DNA of 64,000 nucleotides from an uncultured Bacteroidales bacterium (GTDB taxonomy: Bacteria; Bacteroidota; Bacteroidia; Bacteroidales; FEN-979). The translations under genes were made by a program, and so were the position numbers. Below are positions 9,210 to 18,368 of this stretch, in pieces. The number at the start of each line of letters is the position of its first letter. The stretch's first letter is position 1. Location: positions 62,001-126,000 of the forward strand of contig CAISRB010000028.1 in NCBI GenBank assembly GCA_903887775.1, read 5' to 3'. The notes under the pieces are model-generated. The model ran no database searches, was not told where the DNA came from, and worked only from the letters and a program-made list of their open reading frames with translations.

Positions 9210-11699
9210 ATGAAACGAATCAGCATTTTCATCATGAGCCTGTGCTTAAGTCTTATGGTGATGGCCCAGGCAAAGCAGGATACCCCATCAAACTGGCCTA
9301 AACAGATCAATACAACAAACGGAAAGATCCTGGTGTACCAGCCTCAGCCCGATTCTCTCATCGGGATCAAGCTATATGGAAGAGCTGCGGTTTCCTACAC
9401 AAAGAACGGGCAGCAACCGATTTTCGGCGCCGTCTGGTTTATGACCACGATAGCGGTGGACCGCACGAGCAGGGAGGTCAGCATGAGCAGTGCAAAAATA
9501 CTGCATGCCCGTTTCCCAAACCAGGATTCGTCGAAGGATGATAAGATCCAGAAATTCAAAAATACCCTGGAGACTGAGATCCCGAAGTGGAACCTTGATA
9601 TGACGATGGACGAGCTGAATACCAGCCTTACGGATGCGAAGGCTGTTATGAAACAGGAAGCCGGCCTGAACAATGCCCCTCCCGAGATTATTTTCGTGAA
9701 GACCCCTTCCGTACTCGTGCTGTTTGACGGAGAACCTAAGTTCAAACCTGTTCCGGATTCAAAGATAGAGCAGGCGATCAATACCCCCTACTTTGTGGTA
9801 CTTGAAACATCAAAAAAAGAATATTATCTCTATGGAAGCACATGGTGGTATAAAACAAACGATGTGGTGAAAGGCCAATGGGTCAGCATAAAGGAACCTC
9901 CGAAGGATATCAAAAAACTCCAGGCTGATCTGGAGGCCAAAGCAAATGCAACTAAGGATAACAGCCAGCAGGCTGCATCAACCGACAATAAATCGAAAAG
10001 CAAAACACCGCCCCCCTCACCCCCGCAGATCATCGTGAGGACAGCGCCTGCAGAGCTCGTACAGAGCAGCGGCGAACCTGATTTTGCACCCATACAGGGC
10101 ACACAACTGTTGTATATGACCAACAGCGAGAACAATATTTTCATGTACATCGACAAACAGATGTATTATATACTGATCTCAGGCCGGTGGTACACTTCTT
10201 CGGCGATGGCCGGGCCCTGGGCTTTCATTGCTGCTGACAAGCTTCCTGCAGATTTTGCAAGTATTCCCGAAGGTTCCGAGAAGGACCAGGTACTGGCTTC
10301 CGTAGCCGGGACAGAGGCTTCGAAGGAAGCTGTGCTGGACGCCCAGATACCTCAAACGGCAGCAGTCGACCGCAAGACAGCCACCTGCCAGGTGACTTAC
10401 GACGGAGACCCTAAATTTGTGCAGATCAAGGGGACCCTTTTATACAGGGCATCAAACACCAGCAGTACCGTGATCATGGCCGACAAGAGTTATTATGTAT
10501 GCGATAATGCGGTTTGGTTTGTCGGCAATTCCCCTGTGGGCCCATGGGCTGTTGCCACGGAGATACCTGCAGATATCCAGAATATTCCTCCGGAAGATCC
10601 CGTTTATAATGTTAAATACGTTTACATCTATGAGTCTACACCGGATGTGGTGTACGTGGGTTACCTGCCGGGCTATACAGGATGCTATGTTTACGGGCCC
10701 ACGGTCGTATACGGGACCGGGTTTTATTATAACCCCTGGTATGGTCCGTATTATTATCCAAGGCCTGTTACTTATGGGTTCGCAATGAGTTATAATCCCT
10801 GGACAGGATGGGGTTTCGGCTGGGGAATGTCGGTAGGCTTCATGAGTGTTGGCTTTTACGGACCGCATCCGGGTGGATGGTGGGGCCCCCCAATGTTCCA
10901 TCCCCCGTTCTGCCCTCCCTACAACCATTTTTATGGACCGCGCCCGCCCGTATACAGGAATACTACTGTCAATGTAAATGTGAATAACAATTATTACAAC
11001 AGGAATAATGTCTATAACAATCATCAAAACGGAGTAAGGCCTGCCCCCTCGACAAATCAGAGACCCGGGACCACTACCGGCAGCAGGGGGAATCCATCAA
11101 CCCAGCCGGGGACCAGGCCGGGACAGGGTGGTCAGCCTGCTGACAGGGGCAAACCATCCACAATGCCCGGGGGCCAGGGTACAGGGGTGAACCGTGCCGG
11201 CACTGCTCCCAATACAAAAAACAACGTATACACCGATAAGAACGGGGATGTGTACAGGAAGGACCAGAACAACAACTGGCAAAAGAACGACGGGAAGAAC
11301 TGGAATAATGTAGACCAGGGTTCAGGCAGGACAGGCGGTCAACCATCAACCCAGCCGGGAAGGCAGGATCCTTCAGCAAAACCTGCAGGACAGCCATCGA
11401 CCCAGCCTGGAAGGCAGGATCCCTCTGCAAGACCAGGGGGCCAGCCAGGCACTCAGCCTTCGGCAAGGCCTGCACCAAGCCAGCAACCTGCGGCAAGGCC
11501 TGCACCAAGCCAGCAGCCTGCAGCCCGTCCGGGCGGCGGCAACAGCGGTGGAAATTCCGGGTTTGACCGGTCCTCAATGGACAGGCAGAGCCAGAGCCGA
11601 GACCGCGGCCAGCAACTGAACCAGAATGCCGGAAGTTTCCAGCGCAATTCAGGAGGTGGTGGAGGCGGCCGTCCTGCCGGAGGCGGTGGCAGAAGGTAA
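9210..11699 (+). CDS. Secreted protein with three repeated modules and a Pro/Gly/Gln-rich tail
   Basis: 829 aa, function unknown. Signal peptide at 1-20 (cut after VMAQ). Three related modules at about 166-234, 279-352 and 391-460 share the pattern (D/S)GEPxF, a tyrosine pair, a Trp and GPW or GQW followed by P-x-D-I or similar. A Tyr/Trp/Gly/Pro-rich segment (about 500-585, YYNPWYGPYYYP style), an Asn/Val stretch and a low-complexity tail (620-829) with QPSTQPGRQDPS and ARPAPSQQP repeats follow. Similar proteins are sometimes annotated as carbohydrate-binding on weak grounds; I see no catalytic motif. It starts 12 bases after the acyl-CoA dehydrogenase and may be co-transcribed. Likely periplasmic or surface. 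Confidence 0.85.
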   Translation: MKRISIFIMSLCLSLMVMAQAKQDTPSNWPKQINTTNGKILVYQPQPDSLIGIKLYGRAAVSYTKNGQQPIFGAVWFMTTIAVDRTSREVSMSSAKILHARFPNQDSSKDDKIQKFKNTLETEIPKWNLDMTMDELNTSLTDAKAVMKQEAGLNNAPPEIIFVKTPSVLVLFDGEPKFKPVPDSKIEQAINTPYFVVLETSKKEYYLYGSTWWYKTNDVVKGQWVSIKEPPKDIKKLQADLEAKANATKDNSQQAASTDNKSKSKTPPPSPPQIIVRTAPAELVQSSGEPDFAPIQGTQLLYMTNSENNIFMYIDKQMYYILISGRWYTSSAMAGPWAFIAADKLPADFASIPEGSEKDQVLASVAGTEASKEAVLDAQIPQTAAVDRKTATCQVTYDGDPKFVQIKGTLLYRASNTSSTVIMADKSYYVCDNAVWFVGNSPVGPWAVATEIPADIQNIPPEDPVYNVKYVYIYESTPDVVYVGYLPGYTGCYVYGPTVVYGTGFYYNPWYGPYYYPRPVTYGFAMSYNPWTGWGFGWGMSVGFMSVGFYGPHPGGWWGPPMFHPPFCPPYNHFYGPRPPVYRNTTVNVNVNNNYYNRNNVYNNHQNGVRPAPSTNQRPGTTTGSRGNPSTQPGTRPGQGGQPADRGKPSTMPGGQGTGVNRAGTAPNTKNNVYTDKNGDVYRKDQNNNWQKNDGKNWNNVDQGSGRTGGQPSTQPGRQDPSAKPAGQPSTQPGRQDPSARPGGQPGTQPSARPAPSQQPAARPAPSQQPAARPGGGNSGGNSGFDRSSMDRQSQSRDRGQQLNQNAGSFQRNSGGGGGGRPAGGGGRR
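11338..11530 (+). repeat. In-frame tandem repeats in the tail of the secreted repeat protein
   Basis: Two copies of a roughly 60-base unit encoding QPSTQPGRQDPSA-(K/R)P are followed by two copies of a 33-base unit encoding ARPAPSQQPA. Both keep the reading frame, so copy number could vary without disrupting the gene. Confidence 0.75.
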
Positions 11700-11704
11700 A
11701 TGTG

Positions 11705-11747
11705 GAAAAAACGAGGCCCGGGCGTTAACCCGGGCCTCGTTTTTTTC
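11705..11747. terminator. Strong bidirectional intrinsic terminator
   Basis: A perfect 12-bp stem, ACGAGGCCCGGG (11711-11722) with CCCGGGCCTCGT (11729-11740), loop of 6, is flanked by an A tract on the left and a T tract on the right. It sits between the plus gene ending at 11699 and the minus gene ending at 11767, so it can stop transcription from both sides. Confidence 0.95.
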
Positions 11748-11766
11748 CATTCACCAGGAACCCGGC

Positions 11767-13587
11767 CTAAGGTTTCAGCTCATCCAGAACAGGATGATCC
11801 AAAAACTGTATAACCTCCTGCTCCGGCTTCAACTCTTCTATAATAATAATATCATTGACCCCCTTCTTCAGCCACTGGGCCGGGACATATAAAGTTTGCT
11901 GAGGCCCTATATTCCAATACTTTCCAATACTGCGGCCATTGATCCAAACATGCCCCTTTCCCCACTTACTCAGGTCCACATAAGTGTCGCCCAGTTCATT
12001 TACAGTGAATACCCCCCTTCGATAAACCGGTCCGCCCTTAGCTGTGGTAGCGGAAAACTTCACCCCATCAACATTCTTCATCGGGAAACCGTACATCTTC
12101 CATCCCCTGATATCCTTACCGTTAAGGGTCACCTTTTCGGTGATCCCCTGCTTATTGTCATTCAGGTAATAGCCATAATTGATCCTACCGTTATTTTCCA
12201 CAAGAATATCAAGCAGCGCCCCTCCCTCAGGAATACTCACTTCAAGCGAATCCTGGTCAAGGCGCCGGTCCAGAACAGCGATCTGCCTGCCATCAATATA
12301 AACCAGGGCATAATCACGTAAGCGGGAAATCTTCAGAAGTCCCTTGACGGGACCCTTTATACTGGTACGATAAAGCATATAACCATAACCCTGTCCGAAA
12401 TCCTCAAAGCTTAATGGTGCTGAAACAGCAATGGGTGAAGTGAGGTTGTCAAACAAAGGAGATGATTGTGAAAGCCTGATCTCCGGGATGGCTATGGCTT
12501 TTTTCTTACCTGGAACGTCAGGCAGGATCACATCCTTAGGAAGATGCTTCATGATGACATCCCTCATGGCATAGAATTTCGGAGTTGCATTGCCCGCCTC
12601 ATCGATGGGCGCATCATAATCGTAGCTTGAAGTCTGGGGAGAGTATGGATCCCTTCGTCCCATATTGGCCCCGTTCCAGAACCAGCGCGTTGTCCCTCCG
12701 TGGGCCATATAGATGTTGATCGAAAGCCCGGCTGCCAGCACCGAATCATAGGTCTGTATGAATTCCTGGTAAGGCACGACATGATGCTTCAAACCCCATG
12801 AATCAAACCAGGCAGGGTACCATTCGGCAATAAAATAAGGGCCGTGGTTATCATTGTATTTATTGATCAGTTCCTTTACTTCCTTCACATTATCAAGCCC
12901 GTTCACTGCAGGCAATATCCCGGGCAGATACCCCGCAGGCATCTGGGAAGGCCCGTCGCAGGTATAGAGATCCACATCAAAGCCAGCCTCCCTGTATATG
13001 TCTCGGTATTTGGAAAGGTATACCTTGTCTTTATCATATGAACCATATTCATTTTCTATCTGCACCATGATGACCGGTCCTCCATGTGTGACCTGCAAGG
13101 GAACCAGCTGTTTGCCCAGGGCCGCAAAATATTTTGTGCTCATATCCATAAAGCGGGGATCCTGGCTGCGGACTTTCAGTCCCTTTTCCCGGAGCAGCCA
13201 CCAGGGATAGCCCCCGAACTCCCATTCTGCGCAGGCATACGGACTGGGCCTGATGATCACCCAAAGGCCTTCCTGCTGTGCCAGCCTGCAGAATTCGGCC
13301 ACATCGGCATTGTCCTTAAAATTGTATTTTCCCTTTTCAGTTTCATGGTAATTCCAGAAAATATATGTCGCAACAGTGTTCAGCCCCATGGCTTTGGCCA
13401 TATGCAAGCGGTCCCGCCAACACTCCCGCGGGATACGTGCAAAATGCATTTCCCCGCTGATGATCTGGAAAGGTTTTCCGTCGAGAAGGAATTCATCATG
13501 CCCGATTTTGAAAATATGGGATTGAGCATTCAGGCCGAATGTCAGCAAGGAAAAACAGGCTGCCAGGTAAAAGATTTGTGACTTCAT
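11767..13587 (-). CDS. Secreted beta-galactosidase, glycoside hydrolase family 35
   Basis: Hydrolyses terminal beta-galactosides. About 606 aa from ATG 13587, which gives a clean signal peptide (MKSQIFYLAACFSLL, cut near LNAQ); upstream in-frame starts (ATG 13608, TTG 13623) only add a charged extension. GH35 signature GGPVIMVQIENEYGSY, with acid/base Glu about residue 180; nucleophile in FIAEWYPAW, Glu about 255. The substrate-side blocks YIFWNYHE and AEWEFGGYPWWL are present, followed by C-terminal beta-sandwich (jelly-roll) domains. It lies 32 bases after the MFS gene on the same strand, suggesting uptake and hydrolysis of a galactoside, and opposite a GH2 beta-galactosidase. Confidence 0.95.
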   Translation of the reverse strand: MKSQIFYLAACFSLLTFGLNAQSHIFKIGHDEFLLDGKPFQIISGEMHFARIPRECWRDRLHMAKAMGLNTVATYIFWNYHETEKGKYNFKDNADVAEFCRLAQQEGLWVIIRPSPYACAEWEFGGYPWWLLREKGLKVRSQDPRFMDMSTKYFAALGKQLVPLQVTHGGPVIMVQIENEYGSYDKDKVYLSKYRDIYREAGFDVDLYTCDGPSQMPAGYLPGILPAVNGLDNVKEVKELINKYNDNHGPYFIAEWYPAWFDSWGLKHHVVPYQEFIQTYDSVLAAGLSINIYMAHGGTTRWFWNGANMGRRDPYSPQTSSYDYDAPIDEAGNATPKFYAMRDVIMKHLPKDVILPDVPGKKKAIAIPEIRLSQSSPLFDNLTSPIAVSAPLSFEDFGQGYGYMLYRTSIKGPVKGLLKISRLRDYALVYIDGRQIAVLDRRLDQDSLEVSIPEGGALLDILVENNGRINYGYYLNDNKQGITEKVTLNGKDIRGWKMYGFPMKNVDGVKFSATTAKGGPVYRRGVFTVNELGDTYVDLSKWGKGHVWINGRSIGKYWNIGPQQTLYVPAQWLKKGVNDIIIIEELKPEQEVIQFLDHPVLDELKP

Positions 13588-13619
13588 ATTTATTCTTATA
13601 ATTCTCATGATTTCGTTAT

Positions 13620-14822
13620 TCAATATTCGACATTCGGCTTGTTCCTTCCAACCAGCACCAAAACCCTCCTTTTCAGGTAGTATTTAAGAGTGAACAACCT
13701 GAAAAGTATGAGCCCTGCAGCGCAATATGCGGAACAGCAGAGAAAGGCCGTTGAGATACTGTATGTCTGGGAAATCATCCCTGCGGATATCATTCCCAGG
13801 CCCATTCCGAGATCCATCGCTATAAATAAAGTCGAATTTGCAGCGCCGCGGCGGTTTGAGGGAACTATATTATTGACCATGGCCTGGAAAGTCGGCCACA
13901 CCACCCCATTCCCGAAACCAAGTATCAGTGCAGCCGAATAGAAACCCCAGGCGTTCCGTAGCAAAGCAAGTAATGGATAACCGACGATCAGCAGTGAAAG
14001 GCATATCAGGATTACAAGGCGGGGACCATTCCGGTCGACCGCTTTTCCCGCCGAAAACCTGGAGGTGATAATCCCCAGGGCGAAGACGAGGAAAAATCCG
14101 GAGGGATTCTGAACCCCGATCTCCTTGCCAAAGAGTGCTATAAAGGAGATCAGTCCCCCGTAAGAAAGCCCTATGATCAGCAAATTAACCGATGGAATTA
14201 CAGTTGAAACTTCGAAGAGGTTCTTCCATTTGAACTGGCGGTTCCGGGGAAGTGGCTGATAGACCGGGTACTTAATCAGCCCGGCCATAATCATACTGAT
14301 AATACTGAAGACAAATCCTGTAATGAACATGGCGTTATAGCCTGAATGCTGGAGGATAAAAATCCCGATAGGAGGACCCAGCGCCATACCGACAGTGGTG
14401 GAGACCCCGAAAAGTCCAAAGCCCTCACCCCTTTTTTCAGCAGGTATGATATCCCCGGCAAGCGTTGTATTTGAAGTTGTCGTAAGCCCCCAGGTCAGTC
14501 CGTGCGCAAACCTTAAAATTAACATGATCGTCACGGTGGTAGCTAATATATAAGCATTAAAGATGAGTCCGTAAACAAGCAATGAGGCAATAAAGATGGT
14601 CTTACGGCCAAAGTAATCAAGTCCGAATCCGGTAAACGGCCTTATCAGTATGGCTGCAACCGCATAGGCTGACAGCACCAGACCGACGATGCTGTGCGGG
14701 GCATGCAGCACTTTTGAGACATAGACAGGAAGGGTGGAGATGAGCGAATAATAGGCAGAACACATTAAAAAGTTGGAAATGGTCAGCAGTGTAAAGTTTG
14801 TGTTCCAGAGTTTGCTTTTCAT
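13620..14822 (-). CDS. Major facilitator superfamily transporter
   Basis: 400 aa inner-membrane carrier with about 12 hydrophobic segments in two halves. The loop 2-3 motif FGLDYFGRKTIF is the MFS motif A variant. Start ATG 14822, an ordinary hydrophobic N-terminus without signal peptide. Substrate is unknown from sequence; adjacency to GH35 (same strand) and GH2 (divergent) suggests a sugar, while similarity to the arabinose/multidrug-efflux-like MFS branch leaves export possible. Promoter boxes lie at 14880-14912 on the minus strand, within a 7-base tandem repeat. Confidence 0.85.
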   Translation of the reverse strand: MKSKLWNTNFTLLTISNFLMCSAYYSLISTLPVYVSKVLHAPHSIVGLVLSAYAVAAILIRPFTGFGLDYFGRKTIFIASLLVYGLIFNAYILATTVTIMLILRFAHGLTWGLTTTSNTTLAGDIIPAEKRGEGFGLFGVSTTVGMALGPPIGIFILQHSGYNAMFITGFVFSIISMIMAGLIKYPVYQPLPRNRQFKWKNLFEVSTVIPSVNLLIIGLSYGGLISFIALFGKEIGVQNPSGFFLVFALGIITSRFSAGKAVDRNGPRLVILICLSLLIVGYPLLALLRNAWGFYSAALILGFGNGVVWPTFQAMVNNIVPSNRRGAANSTLFIAMDLGMGLGMISAGMISQTYSISTAFLCCSAYCAAGLILFRLFTLKYYLKRRVLVLVGRNKPNVEY

Positions 14823-14879
14823 TACAGGGGGTTAAATGGCAATCGGCCGGGCGGAACCGGAACCAACCCGGCATCTATG

Positions 14880-14912
14880 CAAAAATAATAAAAGGATGAG
14901 ACAATGTTCAAT
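14880..14912 (-). promoter_or_regulatory. Promoter of the MFS/GH35 pair
   Basis: On the minus strand, a TATTTTTG -7 box (14887-14880) matches TAnnTTTG exactly; 21 bases upstream is ATTG (14912-14909), three of four bases of the -33 box. Further ATTG copies occur every 7 bases because the region is a CAATGTA repeat. Confidence 0.6.
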
Positions 14913-14934
14913 GTACAATGTACAATGTACAAAT
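14909..14934. repeat. CAATGTA tandem repeat, about 3.5 units
   Basis: Three full 7-base units (CAATGTA at 14909, 14916, 14923) and a partial CAAATG unit. It overlaps the upstream box of the minus-strand promoter and lies between the divergent MFS and GH2 genes. Confidence 0.85.
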
Positions 14935-14979
14935 GAGAATTATTCAGGCCTGATCTGATTTCGTCAGCACATAATTCCT

Positions 14980-14987
14980 TATTTTTG
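14980..14987 (+). promoter_or_regulatory. -7 box upstream of the GH2 gene
   Basis: TATTTTTG matches the Bacteroidota -7 box and ends 26 bases before the ATG at 15014. The upstream box is poor: TTTC about 18 bases away. Confidence 0.5.
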
Positions 14988-15013
14988 ATTGTTCAATTTA
15001 GCCCCCCGAAATC

Positions 15014-17455
15014 ATGAAAAAATCGTTGCTTTTCCTCAGTCTTTTTGTTTGTTTCACAGCATTCGCCACACATAGCGGGAGTTCCCGTGAACAATTACTT
15101 ATGGACCGCGGGTGGAAATTTCATCTTGGCAGCTCCTCGTCCGCAGAAAAAGATTTTGGTTACGGGGCTTCTGCCCTATTTGCGAAGGCCGGTGAAGCCT
15201 ATGGACCTGTTGCTCCCGGGTTCAACGATTCAACATGGCGCTCGCTGGACCTCCCCCACGACTGGATGGTGGAGCAGGAATTTGTGAAAAGCGATAACGA
15301 AAATGTACTGAGCCATGGTTTCAAGCCGGCAGGCCGTATCTATCCTGAAACCACGATAGGATGGTACCGCAGGGCTTTCACTCTCCCCGAAGCAGACAGG
15401 GGCAAGAGGATACGTCTCCGTTTCGACGGGGTGTTCCGCGATTGCAAAATATGGCTCAACGGCCATTATATGGGATGCAATATGAGCGGGTATTCAGAAT
15501 TTGGTTTCGATGTGACCGATTACATCTGGTTCGGGAAGAAGAACGTGCTTGTGGTCAGGGCTGATGCCTCTCAGTATGAAGGCTGGTTCTATGAAGGCGC
15601 AGGTATATACAGGCATGTATGGATGGAGAAATACGCCCCCCTGCATATCACCGAATACGGGGTGTTTGCCCAGGCCGTGGTCCGCGACGGTAAGGCATTC
15701 ATTGAAGCCCGGACCGAAGTAATTAACGAAGGAGATAAGAATTCAGAATTCGTGCTGGAATCAACAATACTTGACCCCGATGGGAAACAGCAAGCCTTCG
15801 CAACATCCGGAGGGCTGTCGGCCAACACGCTTCAGACGGTTGTTTCGTCTTCAGGGCTGACTGTGATCAACCCGAAGCTATGGTCCCTCGAAACGCCGAA
15901 CCTCTATACCCTGGTTTCTCTGGTCAGGGCAGGGGGCAGGATAGTCGACAGTGTAAGTACCACCTTCGGTATACGTACTCTTTTATACGATAAGAACAAA
16001 GGCTTTTTTCTTAACGGGAAGAGGGTTGAGATCATGGGTGTATGCTGTCATCAGGACCATGCCGGTGTTGGTTCCGCATTACCCGACCGCCTGCAGTATT
16101 ACCGCATCGAAAAGCTGAAAGAAATGGGCTGCAACGCATATCGCACCAGCCACAACCCGCCCACACGCGAACTGCTCGACGCCTGCGACAGGCTTGGGAT
16201 GCTGGTATTTGACGAAACCAGGTTAATGGGCAGTTCGCCGGAATATATGGGACAATTTGAAAAACTTATTTTAAGGGACCGCAATCATCCATGCGTTTTC
16301 ATCTGGTCGATAGGCAACGAAGAATGGGTGGTCCAGGGGAATGAAACGGGCCATAATATCGCGAAATCTCTTATCGCAAGGCTGAAACAACTGGATACAA
16401 GCAGGTTGTTTTCCTATGCAGGAAATAACGGGAACGAATACAAGGGGGTGAATGAACTTGTGCCAATACGCGGATTCAATTATATGAACAACAATGCGGA
16501 TATCGACAAATATCATAAGGAACACCCTGACCAGATCCTGATGGGCAGCGAGGAAGCAAGCACTTTATGCACCAGGGGTATCTATAAAAAAGACAGTGTG
16601 AAGGGTTACGTTCCCGATTACGATGTGACTCATCCCTATTGGGGGGCCCTCGCTGAAACATGGTGGAAATATTACTCTGCAAGAGAGTTCCTGCTCGGAG
16701 CTTTCGTATGGACAGGCTTCGATTATCGCGGTGAACCAACTCCATACGGATGGCCCTGTATTAATTCCCATTTCGGTATCATGGATGTATGCGGGTTTCC
16801 GAAGAACAATTATTATTATTACCAGAGCTGGTGGACTGCGAAGGACGTACTTCACATATACCCCCACTGGAACTGGAAAGGCAGGGAAGGTGACACCATC
16901 AGCGTTTGGTGCAACTCAAATTGTGAAAGCGTGGAACTTTTCCTGAACGGGAAAAGCCTGGGCTTGAAAAAAATGCCGCTTAACTCACATCTTGAATGGA
17001 AAGTGATATACAAGCCGGGAACGCTCGAAGCACGAGGTGTTAAAAACGGGAAACAACTTATTTCAAAAATCGAAACGACAGGCCAGCCTGCAACCATAAT
17101 TCTGAGCCCTGACCGCAGTACCATCAAAGCCGACGGTGAAGATGTAAGTGTGGTCAATGTGAGTGTACTTGATGAAAAAGGCCGTGAAGTTGCAGATGCA
17201 GGGAATCTCATCAAATTTGAACTGACAGGCAGCGGCAGGATAATTGGTGTTGGCAACGGCGACCCGAGCTCTCATGAAGCCGACAAATGCAGCCCGGGCA
17301 ATTACCAAAGGCGGTTGTTCAACGGAAAATGCCAGGTGATTGTGCAGGGGGGCAGAAATGCCGGGAGCCTTCAGCTGAATGCAACATCTGAGAATCTGAA
17401 GGCGGCATCTTCTGTGATACAGCTTGAGCAATGCAAACTAAGGGATGAATTGTAG
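15014..17455 (+). CDS. Secreted beta-galactosidase, glycoside hydrolase family 2
   Basis: 813 aa with a signal peptide (MKKSLLFLSLFVCFTAFA). Domain order is the usual GH2 one: sugar-binding jelly roll (about 25-210, with GWYRRAFTLP and DGVFRDCKIWLNG), an immunoglobulin-like domain, the catalytic TIM barrel from about 325 (GVCCHQDH, RTSHNPP), acid/base in WSIGNEEW (Glu436), nucleophile probably in MGSEEAS (Glu513), then C-terminal Ig-like domains including an invasin-like segment (IKADGEDVSVVNVSVLD). This layout matches Bacteroidota beta-galactosidases with extra C-terminal domains; beta-glucuronidase is possible but less likely. Divergent from MFS/GH35, forming one galactoside locus. Confidence 0.92.
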   Translation: MKKSLLFLSLFVCFTAFATHSGSSREQLLMDRGWKFHLGSSSSAEKDFGYGASALFAKAGEAYGPVAPGFNDSTWRSLDLPHDWMVEQEFVKSDNENVLSHGFKPAGRIYPETTIGWYRRAFTLPEADRGKRIRLRFDGVFRDCKIWLNGHYMGCNMSGYSEFGFDVTDYIWFGKKNVLVVRADASQYEGWFYEGAGIYRHVWMEKYAPLHITEYGVFAQAVVRDGKAFIEARTEVINEGDKNSEFVLESTILDPDGKQQAFATSGGLSANTLQTVVSSSGLTVINPKLWSLETPNLYTLVSLVRAGGRIVDSVSTTFGIRTLLYDKNKGFFLNGKRVEIMGVCCHQDHAGVGSALPDRLQYYRIEKLKEMGCNAYRTSHNPPTRELLDACDRLGMLVFDETRLMGSSPEYMGQFEKLILRDRNHPCVFIWSIGNEEWVVQGNETGHNIAKSLIARLKQLDTSRLFSYAGNNGNEYKGVNELVPIRGFNYMNNNADIDKYHKEHPDQILMGSEEASTLCTRGIYKKDSVKGYVPDYDVTHPYWGALAETWWKYYSAREFLLGAFVWTGFDYRGEPTPYGWPCINSHFGIMDVCGFPKNNYYYYQSWWTAKDVLHIYPHWNWKGREGDTISVWCNSNCESVELFLNGKSLGLKKMPLNSHLEWKVIYKPGTLEARGVKNGKQLISKIETTGQPATIILSPDRSTIKADGEDVSVVNVSVLDEKGREVADAGNLIKFELTGSGRIIGVGNGDPSSHEADKCSPGNYQRRLFNGKCQVIVQGGRNAGSLQLNATSENLKAASSVIQLEQCKLRDEL

Positions 17456-17502
17456 GTTAGAAATTGCGAACGTAAAAAATCATTAACCAAAAACCCATTC
17501 AT

Positions 17503-17571
17503 ATGAGCAGGCTCAATGAATTCAGGGAATTTGCGATGAAGGGCAATATAATCAGAATTTCCCCAGCCTGA
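17503..17571 (+). pseudogene. mscL: Remnant of mscL: N-terminal 17 codons only
   Basis: ATG 17503 opens a 22-codon frame whose first 17 residues, MSRLNEFREFAMKGNII, match the conserved start of the large-conductance mechanosensitive channel (EFREFAMRGN is its hallmark N-terminal helix). After Ile17 the match stops and the frame runs into the 3' end of the convergent outer-membrane gene (stop at 17552) and terminates. The transmembrane helices are absent from the rest of the gap and from the far side of the neighbouring gene, so this is a broken gene end, not a working channel. Found by eye; too short for routine gene calling. Confidence 0.75.
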
Positions 17572-18256
17572 AACTCAGTTTTGCATTGAACTGGTTCAGT
17601 TCGTATTGGGATACGCCCTGGATGCTGAAGTTGGGGCTGTAACGGTAGCTTATGGTTATTCCCATCCTGAACATCCTTACCAGGTTGAATTCGGCCCTGA
17701 TCCCCGGCTCTATGATAAAGCAGTAAGTATCGGCTATCGTATGATTATTACGGTCTCCCTCCCAGTTTGAGTTGCTTGAGTGGTTGTATTTCCCGGGATT
17801 TCTGAAGAAGAAATACCCCATATCGATCATCAGGGGGAAAGAAACGTGAACCACTGAATTCGGCAGGAGCGTATATTCAAGCAGCAGTCCGCCGTAGATA
17901 CCATTAAGACAAGCCCCTTTCTTCGGCTGTCCTACAGTATCAGTATAGATACTGTCGTAACGAAGGCCATTGGGATTACCCAGTACGCTGCCGCTCAGAC
18001 CAATGGTCCAATGGTGATTGAGGATCACCCCGACGCTGATACCCGGCAGGAATACGCTGTTTGATCCGAGCATGGTATACGCGGCATTGATTTCGAAAAA
18101 ATATCCCAGGGGTACTTTTGTTTTATTTTTACCCGGTCCGAAAACTGTTTTGAATTCTGTTTGATCACTTTTGCTTTTAGGCTGTGACTGATCAGACTGT
18201 GCATAAGCCGAAACAAGAAGGCTCAGGCAAAAAATGAAAATGAATATCTTTTTCAT
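17552..18256 (-). CDS. Outer-membrane beta-barrel protein
   Basis: 234 aa from ATG 18256, which gives a clear signal peptide (MKKIFIFIFCLSLLVSAYAQ); the longer frame to 18496 has an implausible N-terminus. The mature protein has alternating aromatic/small-residue strands, such as GISVGVILNHHWTIGLSG, and ends in a strand with a terminal Phe (KLSFRLGKF), as outer-membrane barrels do. Specific function is not recognised. Its 3' end cuts into the mscL remnant on the other strand, so it may have arrived by rearrangement. Confidence 0.8.
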   Translation of the reverse strand: MKKIFIFIFCLSLLVSAYAQSDQSQPKSKSDQTEFKTVFGPGKNKTKVPLGYFFEINAAYTMLGSNSVFLPGISVGVILNHHWTIGLSGSVLGNPNGLRYDSIYTDTVGQPKKGACLNGIYGGLLLEYTLLPNSVVHVSFPLMIDMGYFFFRNPGKYNHSSNSNWEGDRNNHTIADTYCFIIEPGIRAEFNLVRMFRMGITISYRYSPNFSIQGVSQYELNQFNAKLSFRLGKF

Positions 18257-18368
18257 GGGAGGGTGTTTAAAAACCAGTGACTTCCAATTAAGCACACAAT
18301 ATACGAAATATTTCCGAAGCAACCCTGGCAGAAAAATCATATCTATATAATCAGACAACAATGCTAAC

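Noticed and set aside
10452-11027. 191-codon open frame antisense to the secreted repeat protein
   Set aside because: It mirrors the Tyr/Gly/Pro-rich codons of the real gene, has no signal or domain, and the plus-strand product is well supported.
13588-13623. Longer start for the GH35 enzyme, overlapping the MFS stop (TTGA)
   Set aside because: It would place 12 charged residues before the signal peptide; ATG 13587 gives a normal signal.
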